A DNA stretch of 18,934 bases, from NCBI GenBank assembly GCA_902491055.1, contig CABUGI010000030.1:1-18934 (forward strand), in the 5' to 3' direction. Below the pieces are notes generated by a model. That model worked only from the letters and a program-made list of their open reading frames with translations, made no database searches and was not told where the DNA came from. Below, in pieces: positions 1-7,284 of this stretch (positions are counted from its first letter, which is position 1; each line of letters begins with the position of its first letter). This DNA is from an uncultured Collinsella sp. (lineage in GTDB: Bacteria; Actinomycetota; Coriobacteriia; Coriobacteriales; Coriobacteriaceae). The translations under genes were made by a program, and so were the position numbers.

Positions 1-228
1 TGCGTGGCCCTGCTCATCCAAAACGTCGGCCTGGCGCATGTCCCGGCCTCGACGGGCTCGCTGCTCCTTTCGATGGAGTCGCCTTCGGGTGTGCTGTTCT
101 CGGTGCTGCTGATGGGGGAGGCGCTCACCTCGCGTCTACTTGCCGGCTTTGCGCTCATCTTCCTGTCGATTATCTTGAGCGAGACGCATTTCGATTTCTT
201 GCGCCAAAAATCTCGCCCGCAATTGTAA
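1..228 (+). CDS. DMT/EamA-family transporter, C-terminal fragment cut by the window edge
   Basis: The reading frame is open from the first base and ends at TAA 226-228, so only the last ~75 residues of a gene that starts upstream are visible. They show two hydrophobic segments around a VEP-like loop (LLLSMESPSGVLFSVLLMGE, then LLAGFALIFLSIILSE). That is how the last two helices of EamA-type drug/metabolite transporters look: small residues, a glutamate after a GVL/LLMGE turn, then the final helix and a short charged tail (THFDFLRQKSRPQL). Such proteins are inner-membrane exporters of small metabolites; the substrate cannot be told from this part. A terminator follows 12 nt after the stop, so this gene ends its transcription unit. 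The family call is likely, the precise function unknown. Confidence 0.72.
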   Translation, partial: CVALLIQNVGLAHVPASTGSLLLSMESPSGVLFSVLLMGEALTSRLLAGFALIFLSIILSETHFDFLRQKSRPQL

Positions 229-240
229 ACAACTTGTTGC

Positions 241-267
241 GCCGCCTTCCGGGGCGGCATTTTTTTA
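241..267 (+). terminator. Intrinsic terminator after the DMT transporter
   Basis: GCCGCC-TTCCGG-GGCGGC forms a GC-rich hairpin at 241-258, followed directly by a run of seven T (260-266). This is a textbook Rho-independent terminator 12 nt after the stop codon at 226-228. Confidence 0.9.
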
Positions 268-344
268 TGCATCGCCCTTAAAGTTGTACCTTGCACTTTA
301 TGCTATCAAAGTGCTTGCTGCAAAAACGTTACTGGAGGGCATCT

Positions 345-1640
345 ATGGCACCAGCACTGTCCGATCTTCAACCGCAATCAGCGCCCAAGGCCGCCGCGGC
401 GGCGCAAGCCGCCATCGGTGACGGTCTTGTTGCAGAAGCTCAGGCTTTTGCAGACGAGCTCGCTGCGTGGCGCCACGATTTACACCAGACGCCCGAGCTG
501 GGCAATAACCTCCCGCAGACCTCTGCGTATATTCAAGCGCGCCTGACCGAGATGGATATCCCATTTGCCACGCTCGTCGATGGTTCCTGTGTTGTGGGCC
601 TTGTCGGCGCCGGTGCCGCCGCGGCCCAGGGCAATGGCGTCTGCACGGACGAACAGGCCGGTACGGTCATCATGCTGCGCGGTGACATGGATGCCCTTCC
701 CGTCGCGGAAGAGTCGGGCGAGCCTTTCACCTCTACGAACGGCTGCATGCATGCTTGCGGTCACGATATGCACGCGACGGCGCTGCTTGGTGCGGCGCGT
801 CTGCTCAAGACCCGCGAGGCCGAACTTGTCGACGCCAATGCCACCGTCAAACTGCTGTTCCAGCCGGGTGAGGAGACCTTTGAGGGGGCACGTGCTGCCA
901 TCGCCGACGGCTTGCTCGAGAACCCGTGTCCTCAGGCGGCTTTTGCCATGCACGTCAACAGCCAATCGCCGCTCGGCCAGGTGCTCTATGGGAGTCCGGC
1001 GCTCTCGGGCGTGTACGGTTTCCGTATCACGCTGCAGGGCAAGGGTGGCCATGGCTCGAGCCCCGAGATCTGCATCGACCCCATCACGGCCGGCGTCCAT
1101 GTGCACCTGGCGCTTCAGGAGCTCATTGCTCGCGAAGTGCCGGCGGCCAAGGAGGTCGCACTGACCGTGGGTAAGTTTGCCGGTGGCCAAGCGGCCAACG
1201 TCATCCCAGATACCTGCGTGCTCGAAGGCACGCTGCGCGGCTTTGACGTTGAGCTCATGGAGCACCTCAAGGAGCGTATCTCCGAGGTTGCCGATGGTGT
1301 CGCGGCGACCTATCGTACGCCGGCCACCATCGAGACGCTCTCGGATGTTCCCCCGCTCGTGCTCGATGACGACATGACCCAGGCTTCGCTTGGCTACGTG
1401 GGTGCGACATTGCCCAAGGCGGCTTTCTTGCCGCTTTTCCATGCCATGGCGAGTGAGGACTTCGCGCTTATCTCGAGCGAGATTCCGAGTGCGTACTTTA
1501 CCGTGGGCGCGGCCGTAACCGACACGGACGAGCATTTTGCCCAGCACCATCCCAAGGCACGTTTTAACGATGCCGAGCTGCCGCTCGGTGCTGCGGCCTA
1601 TACCGCCGTCGCTTTGGGCTATATCGCCGACCACCGGTAG
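345..1640 (+). CDS. M20-family metallo-amidohydrolase / peptidase
   Basis: A cytosolic zinc-type hydrolase of the M20D group (amino-acid amidohydrolase or carboxypeptidase, hippurate-hydrolase like), which removes acyl groups from N-acyl amino acids or peptides. Metal-site motifs are intact: GDMDALP (113-119), HACGHDMH with Cys138, His140 and His143, and PGEE with the catalytic Glu176/177. The dimerization/lid part follows with GKGGHGSSP and ANVIPDTCVLEGTLRG, and near the C terminus MASEDFA and HHPKARFNDAEL complete the fold. I start it at ATG 345 because GGAGG (334-338) sits 6 nt upstream; a longer in-frame opening from TTG 291 has no binding site. The resulting 431 residues are slightly long for the family (~390), due to an Ala-rich N-terminal tail with no signal peptide. 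It appears to be a single-gene unit. The exact substrate cannot be read from sequence. Confidence 0.88.
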   Translation: MAPALSDLQPQSAPKAAAAAQAAIGDGLVAEAQAFADELAAWRHDLHQTPELGNNLPQTSAYIQARLTEMDIPFATLVDGSCVVGLVGAGAAAAQGNGVCTDEQAGTVIMLRGDMDALPVAEESGEPFTSTNGCMHACGHDMHATALLGAARLLKTREAELVDANATVKLLFQPGEETFEGARAAIADGLLENPCPQAAFAMHVNSQSPLGQVLYGSPALSGVYGFRITLQGKGGHGSSPEICIDPITAGVHVHLALQELIAREVPAAKEVALTVGKFAGGQAANVIPDTCVLEGTLRGFDVELMEHLKERISEVADGVAATYRTPATIETLSDVPPLVLDDDMTQASLGYVGATLPKAAFLPLFHAMASEDFALISSEIPSAYFTVGAAVTDTDEHFAQHHPKARFNDAELPLGAAAYTAVALGYIADHR

Positions 1641-1649
1641 CATCCAACC

Positions 1650-1707
1650 TTGCCTTTCAAGCCTGCGGGCATGGCCGTAAGGCCTATGCCCTTGTCTTTC
1701 AAGGCAA
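1650..1707 (+). repeat. Hairpin between amidohydrolase and MFS remnant
   Basis: TTGCCTT (1650-1656) pairs with AAGGCAA (1701-1707). Inside it GGGCAT pairs with ATGCCC and GGCC-GTAA-GGCC closes the loop. No T-run follows, so it is a weak candidate for a terminator or 3'-end stabilizer. An 8-bp direct repeat CTTTCAAG lies in both halves. Just downstream, 1720-1736 is a near-perfect 17-bp palindrome (CCGGCGCC-C-GGCGCCGG) that could be an operator for the next gene. Confidence 0.5.
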
Positions 1708-1763
1708 TCTTGGGCACTACCGGCGCCCGGCGCCGGCTATTCGTTTGTTAAATAAGGAGCAGT

Positions 1764-2213
1764 ATGCCCCAGCAGCGTAAGTTCTTCCCCGGCTGGCTCG
1801 TGGTGGCCTCCGGCTTCGTGATCATGGCCACGTGTTACACGATTTTTGTCAATTGCATGAGCCTGTTCCAGCCGCTGATCGTCAGCGACCTGGGTATTTC
1901 CCTTGCGCAGTACAACGTCTCCAATGCGATCTCTACCGTGGTGAGCGTTATCGGATCGCTTGTCATTGGCCATGTTGCCGATAAAGTAAGCGGTCGCGTT
2001 TTGGGCTCCCTAACCGTTATCGCCACCTCGGCGGTGCTCGCGGGCATGAGCTTTGTGGGTGAGCTTTGGCAGGTCTATGTGCTCTTTGCCGTCTCGGGCT
2101 CCTTTGCGAGCGCCTGGATCGTGTGCCTGGTGTGTTCTGTTGTCATGCTCGTATTCCTGCTGGCCTCGGAGCCCATCGCCGCCAAGCTGCGCGCAAGCGT
2201 GGCGGGGGAGTAG
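1764..2213 (+). pseudogene. MFS transporter remnant with in-frame internal deletion
   Basis: The 149-residue product begins like a normal major facilitator superfamily permease of the oxalate/formate-antiporter type: FFPGWLVVASGFVIMATCYTIF as helix 1, NAISTVVSVIGSLVIGHVADK as helix 2 with the loop 2-3 motif GHVADKVSGR, and two further segments to about residue 112 (YVLFAVSGSF). After residue ~114 it jumps to what looks like the last helix of the protein (WIVCLVCSVVMLVFLLASEP) and a short charged tail. About 250 residues expected of a 12-helix permease are missing without loss of frame. A good AAGGAG (1754-1759) precedes ATG 1764. It is therefore either a decayed gene or, less likely, a small stand-alone membrane protein. 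Substrate unknown; transport function should be lost. Confidence 0.7.
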
Positions 2214-2248
2214 GCGTCCGTCGTTCTTTTCTGTTCGCCCCGTTCTGT

Positions 2249-2312
2249 CCGTGGCCGCCTTGGAAGCCGAATGGATGCTCGTGCCATCATTCGGTTTCCA
2301 AGGCGGCCACGG
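2249..2312. repeat. Large inverted repeat 1 of a three-member array
   Basis: Arms of 25 bp (2249-2273 and 2288-2312, starting CCGTGGCCGCCTTGG) match with one difference, which is a G-U pair if read as + strand RNA. The loop is 14 nt (2274-2287). There is no T-run. It starts 36 nt after the stop of the MFS remnant. Confidence 0.9.
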
Positions 2313-2323
2313 GCCTACGAAAT

Positions 2324-2385
2324 GATCCGTTTTCCTCCGTCCCCAAGGGGTCGCGTGATCCGAAGGGGACGGAGGAAAACGGATC
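2324..2385. repeat. Large inverted repeat 2 of a three-member array
   Basis: A perfect 21-bp inverted repeat (2324-2344 with 2365-2385, starting GATCCGTTTTCCTCC) around a 20-nt centre that opens with AAGGGG, giving an alternative short CCCCAAGGGG pairing. It lies 11 nt after inverted repeat 1 and 1 nt before inverted repeat 3. Confidence 0.92.
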
Positions 2386-2386
2386 G

Positions 2387-2458
2387 CAAACAGCGGCGAC
2401 GCATCTGGCCGAACGAGTCCCCATACCCTCGTTCGGTCAGACGCGCCGCCGCTGTTTG
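2387..2458. repeat. Large inverted repeat 3 of a three-member array, abutting the hisS promoter
   Basis: Arms of 31 bp (2387-2417 and 2428-2458, starting CAAACAGCGGCG) differ at three positions, all transitions. The loop is 10 nt (2418-2427). The right arm ends 11 nt before the TATAAT box at 2470, so the arm overlaps the -35 region of the presumed hisS promoter. Together the three repeats fill nearly the whole 304-nt gap between the MFS remnant and hisS, leaving no room for another gene. Confidence 0.9.
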
Positions 2459-2469
2459 TGTTTGTGCCG

Positions 2470-2475
2470 TATAAT
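2470..2475 (+). promoter_or_regulatory. -10 box of the hisS promoter
   Basis: A perfect TATAAT lies 43 nt before the hisS start. No good -35 hexamer is found 16-18 nt upstream, where the right arm of inverted repeat 3 lies. The promoter may therefore depend on an activator or be weak. Confidence 0.6.
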
Positions 2476-2517
2476 GATCACTACCTATGACGCGATACAA
2501 AAGAAAGGTGTTTGCCC

Positions 2518-3831
2518 ATGCAGGCACAGAAGGCGGAGGGAACCCGCGACCTTATCGGCGCCGAGATGCGCGCCTGGCAGAAGATGCAGCAGATCGCTGC
2601 CGGCGTGTTCGAGCCGTTTGGCTTTAAGCCCATCGAGACGCCCGCTATCGAGCAGGTGGACGTGTTTGTCCACGGCATCGGCCAGTCGACCGACGTCGTG
2701 CGCAAGGAAATGTTCCGCGTGTTCAGTGGTGCCAACCTGGAGCGCGTCTTTACCGAGGGCACCGACACCAAACTCAAGCCCAAGCAGCGCCTGGCCCTTC
2801 GTCCCGAGGGCACGGCCGGTGTGGTGCGCGCCGTCGTGGAGAACAACCTAGTGCCCCAGGGCTCCACGCCGTTTAAGGCCTATTACGCCGAGGCCATGTT
2901 CCGTGGCGAGCGTCCCCAGAAGGGTCGCCTGCGCCAGTTCCACCAGGTGGGTATCGAGTGGCTCGGCGCTCCCGATCCGGCTGCCGACGCCGAGTGCATC
3001 ATCATGCTCATGGAGTTCTACAAACGCCTGGGCTTCGATCTGTCCAAGCTCCGTTTGCTTATTAACTCGATGGGCGATGCGCAGTGCCGTCCGGCATACC
3101 GCGAGCAGGTCAAGCAGTTTATCCTCGATCACGCCGACGAGATGTGCGATGAGTGCCGTGAGCGCGCCGAGCTCAACCCGCTGCGCGCCTTCGACTGCAA
3201 GAACGACCATTGCCGCGAGATCATGGCCGACGCTCCGCTGATGGGCGACAACCTGTGCGATGAGTGCCGCGAGCACTACGAGCAGGTCAAGCGCTATCTG
3301 GATGCCGCCGGTATCGAGTATGTCGAGGATCCCACCCTGGTGCGCGGCCTGGACTACTACACCCGTACTGTCTTTGAGGTCGAGGCTCCCGGCGCCGGTG
3401 TCGGCTCCATCGGTGGTGGCGGTCGCTACGATGGCCTCGTTGAGCTCGAGGGCGGTAAGCCCACGGCGGGCGTCGGCTTTGCCGTCGGCTTTGAGCGCGC
3501 CCTGCTGGCCCTGCAGGCCTTTGGCAGCGACCTGGGTGCCGAGGAGGTCCCGTGCGTCTACGTTGCCAACGCCGGCAAGGAGCTGCGTCAGAACGTCTTT
3601 ACCATTACGCAGCAGCTTCGCGCTGCAGGGATTGTGACCGAGGCCGACTATCAGGGCCGTTCGCTCAAGGCCCAGTTTAAGCAGGCCGATAAGGTGGGCG
3701 CCAAGCTCATCCTGGTCTTGGGTGGCGACGAGCTTGCCGCCGGCAAGGTCAAGGTGCGCGACATGCAGAGCCATGACGAGGTTCTCGTCGATCTGGCCAA
3801 CGTCGTCGAGGCGGTTCGCGAGCGTCTGTAG
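2518..3831 (+). CDS. hisS: Histidyl-tRNA synthetase
   Basis: Class II aminoacyl-tRNA synthetase that charges tRNA-His in the cytosol. The order of domains is standard: catalytic core with LRPEGTAGVVRAVVENNL (around residue 95, motif 2 region) and FRGERPQKGRLRQFHQVGIE, the histidine-specific RGLDYYTRTVFE (around 275), motif 3 GGGGRYDGL and AGVGFAVGFERALLAL, then the C-terminal anticodon-binding domain from about residue 340. The insertion carries Cys pairs (CDEC, CKNDHC, CDEC around 205-250), a known variant of bacterial HisRS that may bind a metal. The start at ATG 2518 follows GAAAGG at 2503-2508; a TTG two codons earlier is too close to it. The 437 residues match the family. It appears to be transcribed alone from TATAAT 2470. 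Confidence 0.97.
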   Translation: MQAQKAEGTRDLIGAEMRAWQKMQQIAAGVFEPFGFKPIETPAIEQVDVFVHGIGQSTDVVRKEMFRVFSGANLERVFTEGTDTKLKPKQRLALRPEGTAGVVRAVVENNLVPQGSTPFKAYYAEAMFRGERPQKGRLRQFHQVGIEWLGAPDPAADAECIIMLMEFYKRLGFDLSKLRLLINSMGDAQCRPAYREQVKQFILDHADEMCDECRERAELNPLRAFDCKNDHCREIMADAPLMGDNLCDECREHYEQVKRYLDAAGIEYVEDPTLVRGLDYYTRTVFEVEAPGAGVGSIGGGGRYDGLVELEGGKPTAGVGFAVGFERALLALQAFGSDLGAEEVPCVYVANAGKELRQNVFTITQQLRAAGIVTEADYQGRSLKAQFKQADKVGAKLILVLGGDELAAGKVKVRDMQSHDEVLVDLANVVEAVRERL

Positions 3832-3889
3832 CGTATGATTTTTGAGCTGCGGACCCGCTAACATGTCCCGCTCGCGACGAGCGATTGTT

Positions 3890-3930
3890 ACGGGGGTGTT
3901 TCGCATTTATGCGGAATGCCCCCGTTTGTG
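3890..3930 (+). terminator. Intrinsic terminator after hisS
   Basis: ACGGGGGTGTTTCGCAT pairs with ATGCGGAATGCCCCCGT around a 2-nt centre. The three non-Watson-Crick positions are all G-U in + strand RNA, so the stem is continuous. It is followed by TTTGTGT, a modest U-tract. It lies 58 nt after the hisS stop. Confidence 0.75.
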
Positions 3931-3943
3931 TATGCCGTCCACC

Positions 3944-4045
3944 GAGAAATACGACCATTTAGAGCAAAAACCCTTGCAATGCAGAAAATACTTTTGTGTG
4001 GTAAAGCGCAATCAGTGTCGAAAGTATTTCTCAAGCGCCTATAAT
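3944..4045 (+). promoter_or_regulatory. ppc promoter region with repeated GAGAAATAC operator-like sites
   Basis: A perfect TATAAT lies at 4040-4045, 45 nt before the chosen ppc start. Upstream are three related AT-rich sites: GAGAAATAC at 3944-3952, AGAAAATACTTT near 3983, and AAAGTATTTCTC at 4021-4032. The first and last form a perfect 9-bp inverted repeat 71 nt apart, and the last overlaps the -35 position, where a transcription factor could act. No strong -35 hexamer is visible. Confidence 0.5.
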
Positions 4046-4089
4046 GAATACCGCATGTTACGTGCATAGAAGGAGGAATGGGAGGAAAC

Positions 4090-6903
4090 GTGGCTGAGAA
4101 CCTAAGCAACCAGTCTGTACCCGAAGCCGCGGCGCGCGTCGCTGCCGTGGTCAACCGCCTCGTTAACCGAATCGGCTCGAATGCCGAGTCCAGGGAGCGT
4201 CTCGCCGAGATCGAGATCCCCGAGGAGCTGCGCGATAATCTGGCGCTGTTCCTGCGCCTGGAACGTCGTGTGCTTAGCGAGTATGATCCCGAGATCGCGG
4301 ACCTGTTCGACAAGATTTTGACAGCCGAGATTGTGGCCAATGCTGGCAACCCCGGTAGCCGCGCTGCCGACGAGTCCGTTGACGAACAGGGCGTGCCCAC
4401 TGCCGACGAGCCCACCGCCGTGGCGTTTCGCGAAGTCGTCGATCTGATTGACAGCCTGCCGCTTGATAAGCAGCAGGTCATCGTTCGCGCCTTTACGAGC
4501 TTCTTCCACTTGGCAAACCTGTCGGAGGAGAACTACCGTGTGGCGCAGCTGCGCGAGCGCGAGGCCGGCGCATCGACCGATACCGAGGTCGATCCCGCCA
4601 ACGAACTCACCGTCGCCTATCACCAGTTGGTAAACGAGATGGGCGTCGAGGGTGCCAATGAGCTGCTCGGCAAGCTCGAGTTCCACCCTGTCTTTACCGC
4701 ACATCCCACCGAGGCCCGTCGTAAGGCCGTCGAGGGCAAGATTCGCCGTATCTCCAACCTGCTGGAGGAGCGTCCGCGTTTGGGCGGCTCCGACCTGGTG
4801 GAGAACGAGCGCCATATGCTGCAGGAGATCGACGCCCTGGTGCGTACGAGCCCCATCGCGCTCAAGAAGCCCACGCCGGTCGAGGAAGCCGATACCATCA
4901 TCGACATCTTTGATAACACGCTGTTCGACGTTATCCCCGTCATCTATCGTCGTTTTGACGACTGGGTGCTGGGCGACAAGGCCGGTACCGTGCCGCCGCT
5001 GTGCCCGGCGTTCTTCCATCCCGGCAGCTGGATCGGTTCCGACCGCGACGGTAACCCCAACGTCACCGCCAAGGTGAGCCGTGAGGTCGCCGCCAAGTAC
5101 TTTACCCACATGGTGCTCAAGCTCGAGGACAAGTGCCGCCGCATCGGCCGCAACCTCACGCTCGAGGCCACCTACAGCAAGCCGTCTGCCGAGCTCATCA
5201 ACCTGTGGAACCATCAGGTCGAGATGAGCACCCAGTACACCGCACGTGCTGAGTTGATCTCCGAGCACGAGCCACATCGCGCCGTCATGCTCGTCATGGC
5301 CGACCGTCTGAACGCCACCGTCCGTCGCATCACCGACACCATGTACCACAGCGCCGACGAGTTCCTGGATGACCTGCGCGTCGTCCAGCGTTCGCTTGCT
5401 GCCTGCGGTGCCGTCCGTGCCGCCTACGGCCCGGTCCAGACCATCATCTGGCAGGTCGAGTCCTTCGGCTTCCATATGGTCGAGATGGAGTTCCGTCAGC
5501 ATTCCGTGGTGCACGCCCGCGCCCTCAAGGATATCCACGAGAACGGTATCCATGGCGACCTGCAGCCCATGACGCGCGAGGTCATCGATACCTTCCGCGC
5601 TATCGGCTCCATCCAAAAGCGCTACGGCAAGAAGATGGCGCACCGCTACATCATCTCGTTTACCAAGAGCGCCCAGCATGTGGCCGACGTCTTTGAGCTG
5701 GCCCACCTGTCCTTCGCACACGAGGAGGACGTTCCCGAGCTCGACGTGATCCCGCTGTTCGAGCAACTCGAGGACCTCGAGGGCTGCGTTGACGTGCTCG
5801 ACCAGATGCTTACGCTGCCCGTGGTGCAAAAGCGCCTTGCCCAGACCAACCGCCGCATGGAGGTCATGCTGGGCTATTCCGACTCCTCCAAGGACGCCGG
5901 TCCTACCACGGCCATGCTCGCGCTGCACTCCGCGCAGGAGCGCATCGCCAAGTGGGCCGAGAAGAACGATATCGACCTGGTGCTCATGCACGGTCGCGGC
6001 GGTGCCGTGGGCCGTGGTGGCGGCCCGGCCAACAAGGCCGTGCTGGCGCAGCCCAAGGGTTCGGTCAACTGCTTCTTTAAGCTCACCGAGCAGGGCGAGG
6101 TCATCTTTGCCCGTTACGGCAACCGCACGCTGGCTCAGCGCCATGTTGAGTCCGTTGCTGCCGCAACGCTTTTGCAGTCGGCCCCGAGTGTCGAGAAGAC
6201 CAACACCGAGACCACGCAGAAGTTCTGGGATATGGCCGAGAAGCTCAACACCGCAAGCCACGAGCGCTATCTGGACCTGCTGAACACCGAGGACTTTACA
6301 CCGTGGTTCTCGACCGTGACGCCGCTGACCGAGGTCGGTCTGCTGCCGATCGGCTCGCGTCCGGCCAAGCGCGGTCTGGGTGCGAAGTCACTCGACGACC
6401 TGCGTACCATTCCGTGGATCTTCAGCTGGAGCCAGGCGCGCATTAACCTGGCCGCTTGGTACGGCCTGGGCACCGCCTGCGAGCAGCTTGGCGATCTTGA
6501 CCAGCTCAAGGCTGCCTACCAGGAGTGGCCGTTCTTCCGCACCTTTATCGACAATATTGAGATGTCGATCGCCAAGACCGATCAGCGCATCGCCAAGATG
6601 TATCTGCACCTGGGCGATCGCCAGGATCTGTCCGAGAAGGTCTTTACCGAGATGCAGCTCACGCGTAAGTGGGTCCTTGCCATCGTCGGTGACGAGTGGC
6701 CGCTGCAGCGCCGCCGCGTGCTCGGCTGCGCCGTCCGCGTGCGTAACCCCTATGTCGACGCCCTGTCCATCGCCCAGGTCCGCGCCCTTCGCGAGGTGCG
6801 CATGAATCAGGACGAGATGGCCGAGGAGAAGAAGGCCGAGTACATGAGCCTGATTCTTTCGACTGTGACCGGCGTCTCGGCAGGACTGCAGAACACGGGG
6901 TAA
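4090..6903 (+). CDS. ppc: Phosphoenolpyruvate carboxylase
   Basis: Carboxylates phosphoenolpyruvate with bicarbonate to oxaloacetate, the main anaplerotic step; cytosolic, usually a tetramer. All family hallmarks are present: FTAHPTEARR with the catalytic His205, GSDRDGNPN (about 316-323), GYSDSSKDAG (about 595), the HGRGGAVGRGGGP loop (about 634-646), EQGEVI, IGSRPAKR, FSWSQARINLAAWYGLG, and the C-terminal QNTG that ends the active site. Length (937) is normal. Two starts are possible. ATG 4078 touches the AGGAGG at 4071-4076, with only one base between, so I prefer GTG 4090, which has GGAGG (4081-4085) 4 nt upstream. In an anaerobe it would feed the reductive succinate branch and aspartate family. 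It is monocistronic, followed by the nested hairpin at 6927. Confidence 0.97.
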   Translation: MAENLSNQSVPEAAARVAAVVNRLVNRIGSNAESRERLAEIEIPEELRDNLALFLRLERRVLSEYDPEIADLFDKILTAEIVANAGNPGSRAADESVDEQGVPTADEPTAVAFREVVDLIDSLPLDKQQVIVRAFTSFFHLANLSEENYRVAQLREREAGASTDTEVDPANELTVAYHQLVNEMGVEGANELLGKLEFHPVFTAHPTEARRKAVEGKIRRISNLLEERPRLGGSDLVENERHMLQEIDALVRTSPIALKKPTPVEEADTIIDIFDNTLFDVIPVIYRRFDDWVLGDKAGTVPPLCPAFFHPGSWIGSDRDGNPNVTAKVSREVAAKYFTHMVLKLEDKCRRIGRNLTLEATYSKPSAELINLWNHQVEMSTQYTARAELISEHEPHRAVMLVMADRLNATVRRITDTMYHSADEFLDDLRVVQRSLAACGAVRAAYGPVQTIIWQVESFGFHMVEMEFRQHSVVHARALKDIHENGIHGDLQPMTREVIDTFRAIGSIQKRYGKKMAHRYIISFTKSAQHVADVFELAHLSFAHEEDVPELDVIPLFEQLEDLEGCVDVLDQMLTLPVVQKRLAQTNRRMEVMLGYSDSSKDAGPTTAMLALHSAQERIAKWAEKNDIDLVLMHGRGGAVGRGGGPANKAVLAQPKGSVNCFFKLTEQGEVIFARYGNRTLAQRHVESVAAATLLQSAPSVEKTNTETTQKFWDMAEKLNTASHERYLDLLNTEDFTPWFSTVTPLTEVGLLPIGSRPAKRGLGAKSLDDLRTIPWIFSWSQARINLAAWYGLGTACEQLGDLDQLKAAYQEWPFFRTFIDNIEMSIAKTDQRIAKMYLHLGDRQDLSEKVFTEMQLTRKWVLAIVGDEWPLQRRRVLGCAVRVRNPYVDALSIAQVRALREVRMNQDEMAEEKKAEYMSLILSTVTGVSAGLQNTG

Positions 6904-6926
6904 TCGATAGCCCTGTGGTTCTCACC

Positions 6927-7053
6927 GGGGCCCGATGGGTTTCCCTCTGAATGCGTCCTCGCACTTGAAGCCCCCTTATCCTGCTCCTTCGGAGCTGCGG
7001 ATAAGGGGGCTTCGTGCTGCGGAGTGCATTCAGAGGGAAACCCGTCGGGTCCC
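6927..7053 (+). other. Nested hairpin element, copy 1 (candidate structured RNA or compound terminator)
   Basis: The outer stem is 28 bp (6927-6954 with 7026-7053); its two non-Watson-Crick positions are both G-U in + strand RNA. Then comes a 12-nt/12-nt core, GTCCTCGCACTT (6955-6966) opposite GTGCTGCGGAGT (7014-7025). A perfect 15-bp inner stem follows (6967-6981 with 6999-7013), then a small GCTCC-TTC-GGAGC tip. The core is shared with the element at 9365-9489 while the stems are unrelated. It begins 23 nt after the ppc stop. The inner stem could end transcription of ppc, although no T-run follows. Confidence 0.8.
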
Positions 7054-7284
7054 TTCGTCCTCGATCTTCAGGGATTAAAGCTGAGGAGAAGAATGATGCA
7101 TTGGGCGCTTCGCACCTTACAGCTGTGACGGCCGCGGTCCCGTTTGAGGTCGCGTCCGTTTTGTTGTGGGTCAAATATGAACGTTGTGTTAATGAGTCGG
7201 TGGACGGTGGTGTTTTTCGGTGAGCGGCGTATCCTTCCAACGGTTTATCTAGTGTGTCAGTTGAAAGGAAGAGGGCGCTCGTCA
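7054..7284 (+). promoter_or_regulatory. Leader region of larA
   Basis: With the hairpin before it, this makes up the 381-nt gene-free stretch between ppc and larA. It should hold the larA promoter, but I see no confident -35/-10 pair. At 7084-7088 AGGAG precedes ATG 7093 of an 11-codon frame ending at TGA 7126-7128 (MMHWALRTLQL), a possible leader peptide. A longer in-frame opening of larA from 7144 runs through this region but gives a sequence unlike any LarA N terminus. Confidence 0.3.

Noticed and set aside
2066..2851. A 261-codon plus-strand frame running through the inverted-repeat array into hisS
   Set aside because: It overlaps two better frames, its translation is Arg/Ser/Pro-rich without domain features, and it is produced by reading through the palindromes.
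4102..6261. A 719-codon open frame on the minus strand inside ppc, and similar long antisense frames opposite aspS, hisS, feoB and larA
   Set aside because: These mirror the codon bias of the GC-rich sense genes. Their translations are low-complexity and match no family, while the sense frames carry complete, conserved proteins.
6967..7013. Calling the element after ppc just an ordinary terminator
   Set aside because: The inner stem could terminate, but it lacks a following T-run. The conserved core and 28-bp outer stem are not explained by termination alone.
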